A stretch of 64,000 nt of DNA. It comes from Massilia phyllostachyos (lineage in GTDB: Bacteria > Pseudomonadota > Gammaproteobacteria > Burkholderiales > Burkholderiaceae_D). The translations under genes were made by a program, and so were the position numbers. Under the pieces are notes generated by a model that saw nothing but the letters and a program-made list of their open reading frames with translations, did no database searches and was not told where the DNA came from. The DNA lies in contig NZ_JAJNOC010000002.1 of assembly GCF_021044825.1 (NCBI RefSeq), forward strand, positions 558,001-622,000, in the 5' to 3' direction. This document shows positions 16,806 through 25,345 of this stretch, one piece after another. Within the stretch, counting starts at the first letter, position 1. Every line of letters starts with the position of its first letter.

Positions 16806-18545
16806 ATGAGTGAATCGACCCGACCACTCCCATCGCTTATTCCGTTGTCGCACGGCGGGTGGCAAGTCAATTCGTTCATGTCGTCGGTTGAGTACACGTT
16901 GCGGGGGCTGGGACTTGTACCTCCCGACAAAATCATTCCGGTCATCGTCGTACCCGGCATCATGGGCACGAATCTGAGGGCCAGACAAAAACCACGCTTG
17001 GGACGCATCCAAGATGAGAGGAACCAGATGGTCGACCCTGGCCAACCTGTCTGGCGCCCGCCTAATGGCGATGACGAGGGGCTCAAGGCCGCCAAAATTT
17101 GGGGCAAGTACACGCCGCGCGAGCGTCAGCTGCTGTTTGATGCTGCGACTCTGGAAGTGGACCCCAACGGACCTATTGTCATACCGAAGTCCGAGGACGG
17201 CTATGTTCTGACTGAGCGTGAGGCAAGGGAACGCGGGTGGGGCGAACTGCATGCCGATTCGTATGGCGGGCTTCTCTACGGCCTGCAGACTCGCCTTAAC
17301 CAGACGTTCGGGTTTGACGAGCAGGGCAAGAAGCGCTTTGTCCAACAGCATTGGAAAGACGTGATGGCCTGTGACCCTCAGAGATGGGGGCTGCGCCACT
17401 TCGCGCCACTAACGGAAGACCAGCTCGTCAAGCACGCTCAGTATTACTTTCCCGTGTACGCGACTGGGTACCTCTGGCTACAAGACTGTAAGGCGTCGGC
17501 GGAACTGCTGGAAAAGCGCATTCTTGAGATCATCAGATCGTGGCAGGGAGGGAAGCGGCAGTGCTCCAAAGTTATCCTGGTAACTCACTCGATGGGCGGG
17601 CTGGTGGCCAGAGCGTGCGCAAGGCGTATTCCCGACAAAATCGCCGGCATCATCCATGGCGTCATGCCGGCGCTTGGCGCACCGGTGGCCTACCGCAGGC
17701 TAGCCTCTGGAATGGAGCCGTTTTCGCTGAATAGTACCCCTCTAAAGAAGTATGCAGACTCCAAGCTGGCAACGATTCTGGGGAATAGTGCTGACAAAAC
17801 GACGCCTGTTTTAGCTGTATCGCCCGGGGCGCTCGAGCTTTTGCCCAATCACCTGTATCCGCACCCGTGGTTACATGTTCGCGTGATCAGGCTTGCGGCC
17901 GGCTCGCAGGGAGCGAACCAGGCGGGGAAGCATGGGGCAAACGGTTACCAGACCAAGCCTTATGACGCGCTGTCTTTTCCCAATGCGAACTTGCAAAATC
18001 CATATGATCTGTACCGTGACATGAATGTCTGGTTCCGATTGGTCAATCCGGATCTCGCCGATCCGGCTGACAAGTATTCGAAAGACGACATGGGAGCGGC
18101 GCCGGCAATAAAGGAGGCAATCAATACTGCAGAGAAGTTTCATAGAGAGCTTGGTGACTATTACCACCCTAATACGTACAGTTTCCATGGCGATGACAAA
18201 CAGCATCTTTCATATGGACAGGTACGATGGGTCGCCCTTCAGCAGGCAGGGTCGGCAACCGCACTCACGCCGGCGAATCTTACCGCCGCACGGTATATCG
18301 GCCACTCTGCAACCGGACAGCGGCGCGTGCTCGTCGAGGGAAAGACCGAGCTTCGCTTCGCGCCTGATAATCAGGATGCGCGAGGCGACGGGACCGTACC
18401 GCATCAATCCGGGGCGGGGCCGGCAGGCAAAGTAAAACAGGTGTTTGCGACGGAGGGCTACGACCACCAAGGATCGTATAACAATGAGCACATGCTCATG
18501 TTAACGCTCCGACTGATCACCAAGATTGTCCAGGAGATCGCGTGA
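16806..18545 (+). CDS. T6SS lipase effector (LCAT/PGAP1-like alpha/beta hydrolase)
   Basis: A 579-residue putative phospholipase effector delivered by the adjacent VgrG. The oxyanion loop is VVPGIMGTNLR (about residues 47-57). The nucleophile Ser is in VTHSMGGLVARACARR (about 260-275), the acid is probably Asp in ARGDGTVPHQSG, and the His is in GYDHQGSYNNEHML near the end. PGIMG and GDGTVP are hallmarks of LCAT-type lipases; the Tli4-like neighbour makes a Tle4-type effector plausible. There is no signal peptide, as expected for T6SS cargo. Base composition is visibly more AT-rich than in the flanking genes, consistent with transfer. It overlaps the immunity gene by 4 bp. Confidence 0.85.
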   Translation: MSESTRPLPSLIPLSHGGWQVNSFMSSVEYTLRGLGLVPPDKIIPVIVVPGIMGTNLRARQKPRLGRIQDERNQMVDPGQPVWRPPNGDDEGLKAAKIWGKYTPRERQLLFDAATLEVDPNGPIVIPKSEDGYVLTEREARERGWGELHADSYGGLLYGLQTRLNQTFGFDEQGKKRFVQQHWKDVMACDPQRWGLRHFAPLTEDQLVKHAQYYFPVYATGYLWLQDCKASAELLEKRILEIIRSWQGGKRQCSKVILVTHSMGGLVARACARRIPDKIAGIIHGVMPALGAPVAYRRLASGMEPFSLNSTPLKKYADSKLATILGNSADKTTPVLAVSPGALELLPNHLYPHPWLHVRVIRLAAGSQGANQAGKHGANGYQTKPYDALSFPNANLQNPYDLYRDMNVWFRLVNPDLADPADKYSKDDMGAAPAIKEAINTAEKFHRELGDYYHPNTYSFHGDDKQHLSYGQVRWVALQQAGSATALTPANLTAARYIGHSATGQRRVLVEGKTELRFAPDNQDARGDGTVPHQSGAGPAGKVKQVFATEGYDHQGSYNNEHMLMLTLRLITKIVQEIA

Positions 18546-20302
18546 AGAGTTGGCTCCGGAGCAGGCCGGCAAGAATGCTGGCCGGCGCTCTATGCGCGGG
18601 ATTGGTCGCCACATGGGCGGTGGGCAAAGTATTGGATAAACGCGAAGAAAGCCGGCGAGACCAACATGAGGTAGCTCGAATGACCGACAAAATGAAAACA
18701 GTATGTGTCGGCAGGTTCTTAATTGACGTGCCGGAAGAGGCAGAGATTGAACTGAGACAGGCGCGCGTCGATGGCTTCGAAATTGCGTCGTTCAACGAAA
18801 CCGAAGAGGAATTTCAGGAGCGTGTTGCGGACCGTGAGGCGCAAATCAAGGCCAAGCCGGATTACCTTGGTGGCAATAAGAACATGGAGTCGGCAAGGGA
18901 GGTCAAGACCGACAGCGGTCTTTTTGGAAAAATCTTTATACACAGTCGGAAAGTGCAAGAAGGTACCCAAGGCAACGGTCTGGGTGGCGTGGAACGCTAT
19001 CGCCATGAAGGCATCACGACGGAAGCCCTTGTGCATGGAGATGGCGTCAGCATCGACTTGTCCTATGAAAATCGGGCCCTCAAGTGGGTCGAAGATCTTC
19101 CGCGGATGGTTAACCAGCTTGTAGCGAACCCCGATAACCGTATTCCTACCGAACCGGGATTCTGTATGGATCGCGTTTATGTCCGCGATCCACTGCGCGC
19201 CGATCAGCGCGAACAAATCATGATGTTCGGCCGACTGCCAAGTCATCCGGATATCGAATTCATGTTCATTGTTGCGGCGGGAGTGAAACCCGAGCCGCAA
19301 GGCGTCCTGGCAAGGAATCAGGCTGCAGACGAAGCGCTATCGATGGCTGAGCGGATGCGTATTACGAGATTACGAGAGGCGCCGCGGGAGATTGGCGGCC
19401 TGGCCGGGGAGGAACTTGCGGAGCTGGTGGTCGAGGAAAATGAAGCACGTGGCCACAGTTTTTGGTGGGAGGTGAGCGGGACCGAAGACAACATCTTTGT
19501 TCCACACGTCGTATTCAGGATGAGTACCGGGAACGGCAATCGAAAGCCGGTTCCATCCTCGCTGTCGGACGGCGCCGCACTCGGGTTGTGGGACAAGATC
19601 TCGTCCAGCATTCGGTTACGGTCGACCGAACCTGTAGCGAACGAACAAGTTGAGGTGCCGACTACGCCGCTTGGCACATACGCTTCGGCCGGCGAACGCT
19701 GCCCCGAAAGCGGCTGGTGGCTTTGTGGTGATGGTGGCGACGGTATTGGTGTGCATGGTGGACAGCGGCAGTACATGAAAAAAGGTGAGCTGATGCCCCA
19801 GGCGCTGCTTCTTCCACGGCAAACCCTATGGGACAAGCTGAGGGGCTTGCAACCTAGCTTTGAATCGAAGAACCGAACATTTTGGAAGCTTGTTGATAAG
19901 CGTCTCCAAAAGCGTCTGCCACCACCTCTGCCCCTGGCTTTGCCTGTGCCGCCAGCGACCACGTCCTTTGCCAGCCGCGGCGTTGGCGTAAGCGAGCAAA
20001 GTCACGTCTGCGTCGGCAGTTTTGCTGTCACTGGGGTCCCATGCCCCGCAAGCGGCTGGTGGCGTTGCGAACAATCGCATGCGCTTGACGGAACCCGCTG
20101 GTTTGCTCAGGGGGTCTTGCTACCGCCCGCAACGTTTGCTGTCTCGCCTGGTGTCTTCGGCGGATCGACGAAGGCGCCCAAATCGATTCAACGTCGGGGC
20201 CAATGGCGGCTGGTCCGGCTCGCGGACGCATCAGCTCAAGGCAATCCCGACAGCCAGGCGTCGGGCCTGGGCACAAATTCATCACCAATCCGAGAGGCAT
20301 AG
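18542..20302 (+). CDS. Tli4-like T6SS immunity protein with two C-terminal Cys-Trp modules
   Basis: A 586-residue protein presumed to protect the periplasm from the adjacent lipase. The GTG start at 18542 overlaps the effector stop (GTGA) and has an AGGAG site. An N-terminal signal anchor (MLAGALCAGLVATWAVG) places it in the periplasm. The main domain starts at MKTVCVGRFLIDVPEEAEI and includes FWWEVSGTEDN, resembling the Tli4 family. The C-terminus carries two similar modules, each with CP-x-SGWW-x-C followed by a GELMPQALLLP- or GVLLPPATF-type tail. The immunity role is inferred from gene order and family; the function of the modules is unknown. Confidence 0.8.
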   Translation: MKSWLRSRPARMLAGALCAGLVATWAVGKVLDKREESRRDQHEVARMTDKMKTVCVGRFLIDVPEEAEIELRQARVDGFEIASFNETEEEFQERVADREAQIKAKPDYLGGNKNMESAREVKTDSGLFGKIFIHSRKVQEGTQGNGLGGVERYRHEGITTEALVHGDGVSIDLSYENRALKWVEDLPRMVNQLVANPDNRIPTEPGFCMDRVYVRDPLRADQREQIMMFGRLPSHPDIEFMFIVAAGVKPEPQGVLARNQAADEALSMAERMRITRLREAPREIGGLAGEELAELVVEENEARGHSFWWEVSGTEDNIFVPHVVFRMSTGNGNRKPVPSSLSDGAALGLWDKISSSIRLRSTEPVANEQVEVPTTPLGTYASAGERCPESGWWLCGDGGDGIGVHGGQRQYMKKGELMPQALLLPRQTLWDKLRGLQPSFESKNRTFWKLVDKRLQKRLPPPLPLALPVPPATTSFASRGVGVSEQSHVCVGSFAVTGVPCPASGWWRCEQSHALDGTRWFAQGVLLPPATFAVSPGVFGGSTKAPKSIQRRGQWRLVRLADASAQGNPDSQASGLGTNSSPIREA

Positions 20303-20374
20303 CTCCACGACCAGAATCGCTTGTGTCGCTGCAATGTTCGTCTGTCGAGCACGGTTAGATTCCAGTTTTCACTA

Positions 20375-20645
20375 ACGATGAGGCAGCGATGAGCTACAGG
20401 CGCCATTACAGCAACTGGTCAGGCGGGTTGTCGAGCAACATGATGCGCATGTCCATCGCTTTTCGTGGGAGGTCAAACGGACTGAAGAAAACGTGCGCTT
20501 CGCCTGTGGCACAACGGTGTCTCCAGCATTCGCGTACATCATGCAGCCCTTGCTCGCGATGTGGCGGGATCGAAGTCGACATCCTGAGGGCAAGTCCCAC
20601 AAACGCTCGACCAGACCTGAGCCTGTAGCAAGACGTCAATACCCA
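20375..20645 (+). pseudogene. Decayed second Tli4-like immunity gene fragment
   Basis: A startless open stretch (frame running through 20493) reads LVRRVVEQHDAHVHRFSWEV, then KRTEENVRF. This matches LVVEENEARGHSFWWEV and SGTEDNIFV in the intact immunity protein, and a later RSTRPEPVA matches RSTEPVA. The N-terminal half, a start codon and the Cys-Trp modules are absent. The 82 bp before it and 46 bp after it show nothing recognisable. It is best read as the remains of another immunity copy. Confidence 0.6.
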
Positions 20646-20691
20646 TGTCCGCTACTTCGCTTCCCGATTCTATTTCAGCCATTTCGAATGC

Positions 20692-23046
20692 ATGCGCTGC
20701 GCAACCCTCGCCTTCCTGTGCGGCGCCTGCTGGCTGCAGACCTGCAGCCGGCTCCCGACCGCGAACGAACTCGCCGCAGCGATCAGCGCCGCCATCCTCC
20801 TGTGCATACTGCGCCGCCGCATCGCGATCCTGCTGGCCGCCACGCTGCTCGGTGCCTCATGGGCCGCCATCTGCGCCCACCTGGCGCTCGCCGACGCGCT
20901 TCCGCGTGAACGGGAAGGGGTCGACGTCGCTATCGTCGGCACCGTCGACAGCCTGCCCCACACCTTCGAAGGCGGCACCCGCTTCCACTTTCGCGTCGAA
21001 CGCGTCCTGACGCACGCGGCCACCGTGCCCGCACGCGTGGCCCTGTCCTGGTATGGCCGCAACGAAGCCCCCGGCGCCGGCGCGCTGCCCGAACCCGGCG
21101 AGCGCTGGCAGCTCGTCGTCCGCCTGCAGCGCCCGCACGGCAACGCCAACCCCCACGGTTTCGATTACGAAGCCTGGCTGCTCCAGCAGCGCATCCGCGC
21201 CACCGGCTACGTGCGCCCGGCCGGCACGCGCAACGCGCGCCTCGACACCTTCGTGGCGCGCCCCGGACACGTGGTGGAACGCGCGCGCGCCGCGCTGCGC
21301 CGCCACATCCTCGAACAGCTGGAAGGCCAGCCCTACGCCGGCGTCATCGTGGCCCTGGTGATCGGCGACCAGCGCGGCATCGATCAATCCGACTGGGACG
21401 TCTTCAATCGCACCGGCATCAGCCACCTGGTGTCGATCTCGGGCCTGCACGTGACGATGGTGGCGGGCCTGGGCGCCTGGCTCATGTCCTTTCTCTGGCG
21501 GCGCTCCTTTTTCATCCAAGGCGTAGTCTTGCCGCTGCGGCTGCCGGCCCAGAAGGCGGCGGCCGTCACGGGCGCCGCGGTGGCGCTGCTCTACGTCCTG
21601 CTGGCCGGCTTCGGCGTGCCGGCCCAGCGCACCTTCTACATGCTGGCCGTCGTCGCGCTGGCCCTGTGCAGCGGCCGACTCGTCACGCTGTCTCAGGTGC
21701 TGTGCCTGGCGCTCGGCGTCGTCATCCTGCTCGATCCGTGGGCGGTGCTGGCGCCCGGCTTCTGGCTCTCGTTCGGCGCGGTCGGCGTGATCCTGTACGC
21801 GAACATGGGCCGCGTGCGCAAGGAGACCGGATGGCGCCGCAGCTTCGCGATGGCGGCGCGCACGCAATACGCCGTCACCATCGGCCTGGTGCCGCTGACG
21901 ATGTGCCTGTTCTCCCAGGTCTCCCTGATCAGCCCGCTGGCGAATGCGGTCGCGATTCCCGTCATCAGCCTGCTGGTGACGCCGCTCGCCCTGGTCGGCG
22001 CGTTGCTGCCGGCGCCGCTGGCCGGCTGGGTGCTGTGGCTCGCGCACGCGGCGGTGGCGCTGCTGGCCGAGCGTCTAGCGTGGCTGTCGGCCGGTCCGCT
22101 CGCGACCTGGGGCGCTCCCGCACCGCAGGGGTGGATCCTGGCGCTGGCCCTGCTCGGAACCGCCTGGATGCTGGCGCCGCGCGGCTGGCCGCATCGCTGG
22201 ACGGGCCTGGCGGCGTGGCTGCCGATGCTGGCCCAGCTCCCGGCCACGCCGCAGGAGGGCGCCTTCACCGTCACCGCCTTCGACGTGGGGCAGGGCATGG
22301 CGCTGCTGGTCGAGACGCACACGCACCGCCTCCTGTACGACGCCGGCCCGCAGTACGCGCCCGGCCAGGACGCCGCCGGCCGCATCCTGCTGCCCTATCT
22401 GCGCGGACGCGGCATCGCGCAGCTGGACGCCATGCTGGTCTCGCACAGCGATCTCGATCACGCCGGCGGCGCCCAGGCCATCCTAGAAGGTAGCAAGGTT
22501 GCGAGCGTCCATTCCTCGCTCCCGCCGCGGCACCCAGTCGTACTCACTGCCGCCCGCCACAGGCGCTGCGAGTCGGGCCAGGGCTGGACCTGGGACGGCG
22601 TCCGCTTCGACATGCTCGGCCCGACGCGATCCAGTTACGAGGACCCCGGCCTGAAGGCCAACGCCCGCAGCTGCGTGCTGCGCGTGAGCGGGAAGGGGGG
22701 CGCGATCCTGCTGGCGGCCGACATCGAGGCGGCCCAGGAAGCCCAGCTGCTCGCCAGCGCACCGGCGCAGCTGCGTGCCGACGTGCTGCTGGCGCCGCAC
22801 CACGGCAGCGGCACCTCGTCGACGGCCGCCTTCCTGGCGGCGGTGCGGCCTTCGGTCGGCATCTTCCAGGTCGGCCACCGCAACCGCTATCGCCACCCAA
22901 AAAAGGAGATCTACGCGCGCTACGCCGACCTGGGCGTGCGCCGCATCCGCACCGACCAGTCGGGCGCGGTCACGCTCGGCTTCGGCGCGAAGCTCGCCAT
23001 CACCGAATATCGGACCGAGCGTCCGCGTTACTGGTACGAGCCGTGA
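20692..23046 (+). CDS. comEC: DNA internalisation competence protein ComEC/Rec2
   Basis: A 784-residue polytopic inner-membrane channel protein that takes single-stranded DNA into the cytoplasm during natural transformation. An N-terminal membrane/OB region is followed by the Competence domain (VIGDQRGIDQSDWDVFNRTG, then HLVSISGLHVTMVAGLG) with many TM helices. The C-terminal metallo-beta-lactamase domain has FDVGQGMALLVET, VSHSDLDHAGGA (about residue 583) and LLAPHHGSGTSS. The ATG at 20692 begins directly in the first hydrophobic segment. The 3' end overlaps the convergent histidine kinase gene by 19 bp. Confidence 0.94.
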   Translation: MRCATLAFLCGACWLQTCSRLPTANELAAAISAAILLCILRRRIAILLAATLLGASWAAICAHLALADALPREREGVDVAIVGTVDSLPHTFEGGTRFHFRVERVLTHAATVPARVALSWYGRNEAPGAGALPEPGERWQLVVRLQRPHGNANPHGFDYEAWLLQQRIRATGYVRPAGTRNARLDTFVARPGHVVERARAALRRHILEQLEGQPYAGVIVALVIGDQRGIDQSDWDVFNRTGISHLVSISGLHVTMVAGLGAWLMSFLWRRSFFIQGVVLPLRLPAQKAAAVTGAAVALLYVLLAGFGVPAQRTFYMLAVVALALCSGRLVTLSQVLCLALGVVILLDPWAVLAPGFWLSFGAVGVILYANMGRVRKETGWRRSFAMAARTQYAVTIGLVPLTMCLFSQVSLISPLANAVAIPVISLLVTPLALVGALLPAPLAGWVLWLAHAAVALLAERLAWLSAGPLATWGAPAPQGWILALALLGTAWMLAPRGWPHRWTGLAAWLPMLAQLPATPQEGAFTVTAFDVGQGMALLVETHTHRLLYDAGPQYAPGQDAAGRILLPYLRGRGIAQLDAMLVSHSDLDHAGGAQAILEGSKVASVHSSLPPRHPVVLTAARHRRCESGQGWTWDGVRFDMLGPTRSSYEDPGLKANARSCVLRVSGKGGAILLAADIEAAQEAQLLASAPAQLRADVLLAPHHGSGTSSTAAFLAAVRPSVGIFQVGHRNRYRHPKKEIYARYADLGVRRIRTDQSGAVTLGFGAKLAITEYRTERPRYWYEP

Positions 23047-24422
23047 GTCGCGCCGCCATCCTGCAAGGGCAGGGTGATGGTGACCTTGACGCCGCCGCCT
23101 TCGCGGTTGGCGGCGTGGATCGTGCCGCCGTGGGCCTGCAGCACGCGCTGTGCGATCGGCAGGCCGAGGCCGTGGCCGTCGACGGCGGCTTGTGCAGCCT
23201 GGGAGCGGAAGAAGGGTTCGAAGATCGCCGCCATGTCGCTCGGCGCGATGCCGGGGCCGCGGTCGAGCACCTCGATGCGCGCTTCCTTCCCGTCGCGCTG
23301 CAGCAGCACCTGCACGACGCCGCCGGCGCCGCCATGGCGGATCGCGTTGCGCACCACGTTTTCCAGTGCGCTCCAGAGCAGGTCGGGATCGCCCTGCACG
23401 ACGATGGTGCCGGGCGCCTCGACGCTCAGGCGCGGTCCGTCCTGGCCGGCCTCGTAGCGTGCATCGGCCACGATCTCGTCGGCCAGTTCGGTGAGGTCGA
23501 TCGGCTCGCGTCGCGTGAAGTCGGGCGGGGCCTCGAGGCGCGACAGGGTCAGGAGCCCGCCGACCAGTTTGTCCATGCGCATGCTCTCGCGTTCGATGCG
23601 GTCGAGCGAGGAGGCGATTTTCTCGGGCTGCTGGTGCGCCAGGCCGACCGCCGCCTGCAGCCGCGCCAGCGGTGAACGCAGCTCGTGCGAGACGTCGTGC
23701 AGCAGGCGGCGCTGGCCGTCCATCAGGGCGCGCAGCTGGGCGCTCATGCGGTCGAAGTCGCGTCCCAGGTCGCTCAGCTCGTCGCCGGCGCGCGCGCCGT
23801 CGGCGAAGCGCGGCGCAAGGTCGCCGCTCGATGCCGCCTCGAAGGCGCTGCGCAAGGCGCGGATCGGGCGCGAGAAGTACCAGGCCAGCAGGGCCGCGAA
23901 CAGCAGGCTGGCCAGGGTGGCGGCGACGATGCCGGCGATCTGGCCGATCCTGCGGTTGAATCCCGGGCCGCCGGGGCCGGGCGGGCCGCCCGGCGCGTCC
24001 AGTCGCGCCGCCGGCGGGCCGCCGCGATACAGGCGCTGGACGAAGGCCAGGTAGCGCTCGCCGTCCGGGCCGGCGATGCGGCGCACGCCCCGCGGCGCTT
24101 CATTGGCGGCGAGCTGGCGGTCGACTTCGGCCAGCAGCTCGGCCGGCACGGTGCGTCCCAGCAGCTCGTGGCGGGTGGCGTCGAGCACGAAGACCTGGGG
24201 ACGCTGCAGCTCGCCCAGCATGCCGCGCAGGGCCGGCAGGCCGCCGTGCTTCAGGGTGGCGCCGGCCGCGTCGAGGGCGATCCAGGCCGGCGGGCCGACG
24301 TCGAGTTCGGCGGCGCGGGTGCTGGCCTGGTCGCGCAGCCAAAAGGCGCCGATCACGCCGATGGTGGCGGCCAGCTGGGCCAGCAGGATGCACAGGAAAA
24401 ACTTCCAGAACAGGCGGCCCAT
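23028..24422 (-). CDS. Two-component sensor histidine kinase (CpxA-like)
   Basis: A 464-residue inner-membrane kinase. TM1 lies near residues 8-28 and a periplasmic sensor of about 130 residues follows, with a Gly/Pro-rich stretch (GGPPGPGGPG) just before TM2 near 165-185. HAMP follows, then the H-box HDVSHELRSPLARLQ (His about 245) and the HATPase domain with NVVRNAIRHGG and GHGLGLPIAQRV. It is the second gene of an operon with the response regulator, separated by 1 bp. The ligand is unknown. Its 3' end overlaps comEC on the other strand. Confidence 0.92.
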   Translation of the reverse strand: MGRLFWKFFLCILLAQLAATIGVIGAFWLRDQASTRAAELDVGPPAWIALDAAGATLKHGGLPALRGMLGELQRPQVFVLDATRHELLGRTVPAELLAEVDRQLAANEAPRGVRRIAGPDGERYLAFVQRLYRGGPPAARLDAPGGPPGPGGPGFNRRIGQIAGIVAATLASLLFAALLAWYFSRPIRALRSAFEAASSGDLAPRFADGARAGDELSDLGRDFDRMSAQLRALMDGQRRLLHDVSHELRSPLARLQAAVGLAHQQPEKIASSLDRIERESMRMDKLVGGLLTLSRLEAPPDFTRREPIDLTELADEIVADARYEAGQDGPRLSVEAPGTIVVQGDPDLLWSALENVVRNAIRHGGAGGVVQVLLQRDGKEARIEVLDRGPGIAPSDMAAIFEPFFRSQAAQAAVDGHGLGLPIAQRVLQAHGGTIHAANREGGGVKVTITLPLQDGGATHGSYQ

Positions 24423-24423
24423 G

Positions 24424-25116
24424 CTATTCCCGGATCAGCTGGTAGCCCTGGCGGTAGATCGTCTGCAGGCAGGAGCGGCCGTCGGCCAGGGGGCCGAGCT
24501 TGTGGCGCAGGCTGCTCAGGTGGACGTCGATGTTGCGGTCGAAGCGCGCCAGCGGCCGGCCCAGGCCCTGTTCCGACAGCTCGTTCTTGCTCACGGGCCG
24601 CCCGGCATTGCGCGCCAGGACGTCGAGCAGGTTGAATTCGGTGCTGGTCAGTTCGACCGGCGCGCCGTCCCAGGTCACGCGGCGCTGTTCCGGATACATG
24701 GTCAGCTTGCCGACCGTGATCGCGGCGCCCGCGCCGGCGCCCGATTCCGGAGCGGCCTGGGTGCGGCGCAGGATGGCGCGCACGCGCGCGGTCAGCTCGC
24801 GCGGGGTGCAGGGCTTGGCGACGTAGTCGTCGGCGCCCAGTTCCAGGCCGAGGATGCGGTCGGCGTCGTCGCCGCGCGCGGTCAGCATCAGGAGCGGGAT
24901 GCGGCTGCCGGCGCGGATCAGGCGCAGCGCCTCGATGCCGTTAGTGCCCGGCATCATGACGTCGAGGATGGCGATCGCGTAGTCGCCGCTCAGCGCGGCG
25001 CGCGCGCCGTCGTGGCCGTTGTGGACGCAGGTGACGGCGAAACCCTCCTGTTCGAGGTATTCGGCAAACATGGCGACGAGCTCGACGTCGTCGTCGATCA
25101 GCAGGACGTGGTTCAT
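24424..25116 (-). CDS. OmpR-family response regulator
   Basis: A 230-residue transcription factor. The receiver domain has the acidic triad in LLIDDDVEL, the phosphoacceptor Asp52 in AILDVMMPG, and Lys in VAKPCTPREL. A winged-helix DNA-binding domain follows (VELTSTEFNLLDVLARNAGRPVSK, then FDRNIDVHLSSLRHKLG). It partners the kinase gene just downstream. Direct repeats with an 11-bp period at 25168-25189 in its own upstream region are a good candidate binding site. Confidence 0.94.
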   Translation of the reverse strand: MNHVLLIDDDVELVAMFAEYLEQEGFAVTCVHNGHDGARAALSGDYAIAILDVMMPGTNGIEALRLIRAGSRIPLLMLTARGDDADRILGLELGADDYVAKPCTPRELTARVRAILRRTQAAPESGAGAGAAITVGKLTMYPEQRRVTWDGAPVELTSTEFNLLDVLARNAGRPVSKNELSEQGLGRPLARFDRNIDVHLSSLRHKLGPLADGRSCLQTIYRQGYQLIRE

Positions 25117-25167
25117 GGGGAGAAGGATAGCAAAAGCGCCGCGCCGGGCTGTTGTATAGGGGGTAGT

Positions 25168-25189
25168 TTTACCCGGATTTACACCGGAT
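25168..25189. promoter_or_regulatory. Tandem 11-bp direct repeat, candidate response-regulator box
   Basis: Two adjacent 11-mers, TTTACCCGGAT and TTACACCGGAT, share the CCGGAT core in the same phase and are followed by a weaker third unit (TAACCGCGTTT). OmpR/PhoB-family regulators typically bind direct repeats spaced by 11 bp. The site lies between the divergent regulator-kinase operon and the dioxygenase gene and so could control both. It was read by eye; binding has not been shown. Confidence 0.5.
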
Positions 25190-25252
25190 TAACCGCGTTT
25201 AACAGGTCGAAAAACCACAATGCGCCTTCCGAACCACCCAAAGGACAGGGCC

Positions 25253-25324
25253 ATGACCACCTCTCATCGCCGCATCGCCCTGTTCCTCGGCAGCGAACGC
25301 GGCCCACGTGGCCCGCGCCGTTGA
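25253..25324 (+). CDS. Possible 23-residue small ORF upstream of the dioxygenase gene
   Basis: A short ORF (MTTSHRRIALFLGSERGPRG...) has an AGGACAGG ribosome-binding-like sequence 3 bp before its ATG and ends 21 bp before the dioxygenase start. It is Arg-rich with no membrane segment. It could be a leader peptide or small basic protein, or chance coding in a GC-rich leader. Nothing further supports it. Confidence 0.3.
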   Translation: MTTSHRRIALFLGSERGPRGPRR

Positions 25325-25345
25325 ACATCGAAAAAGGAGAACCCG

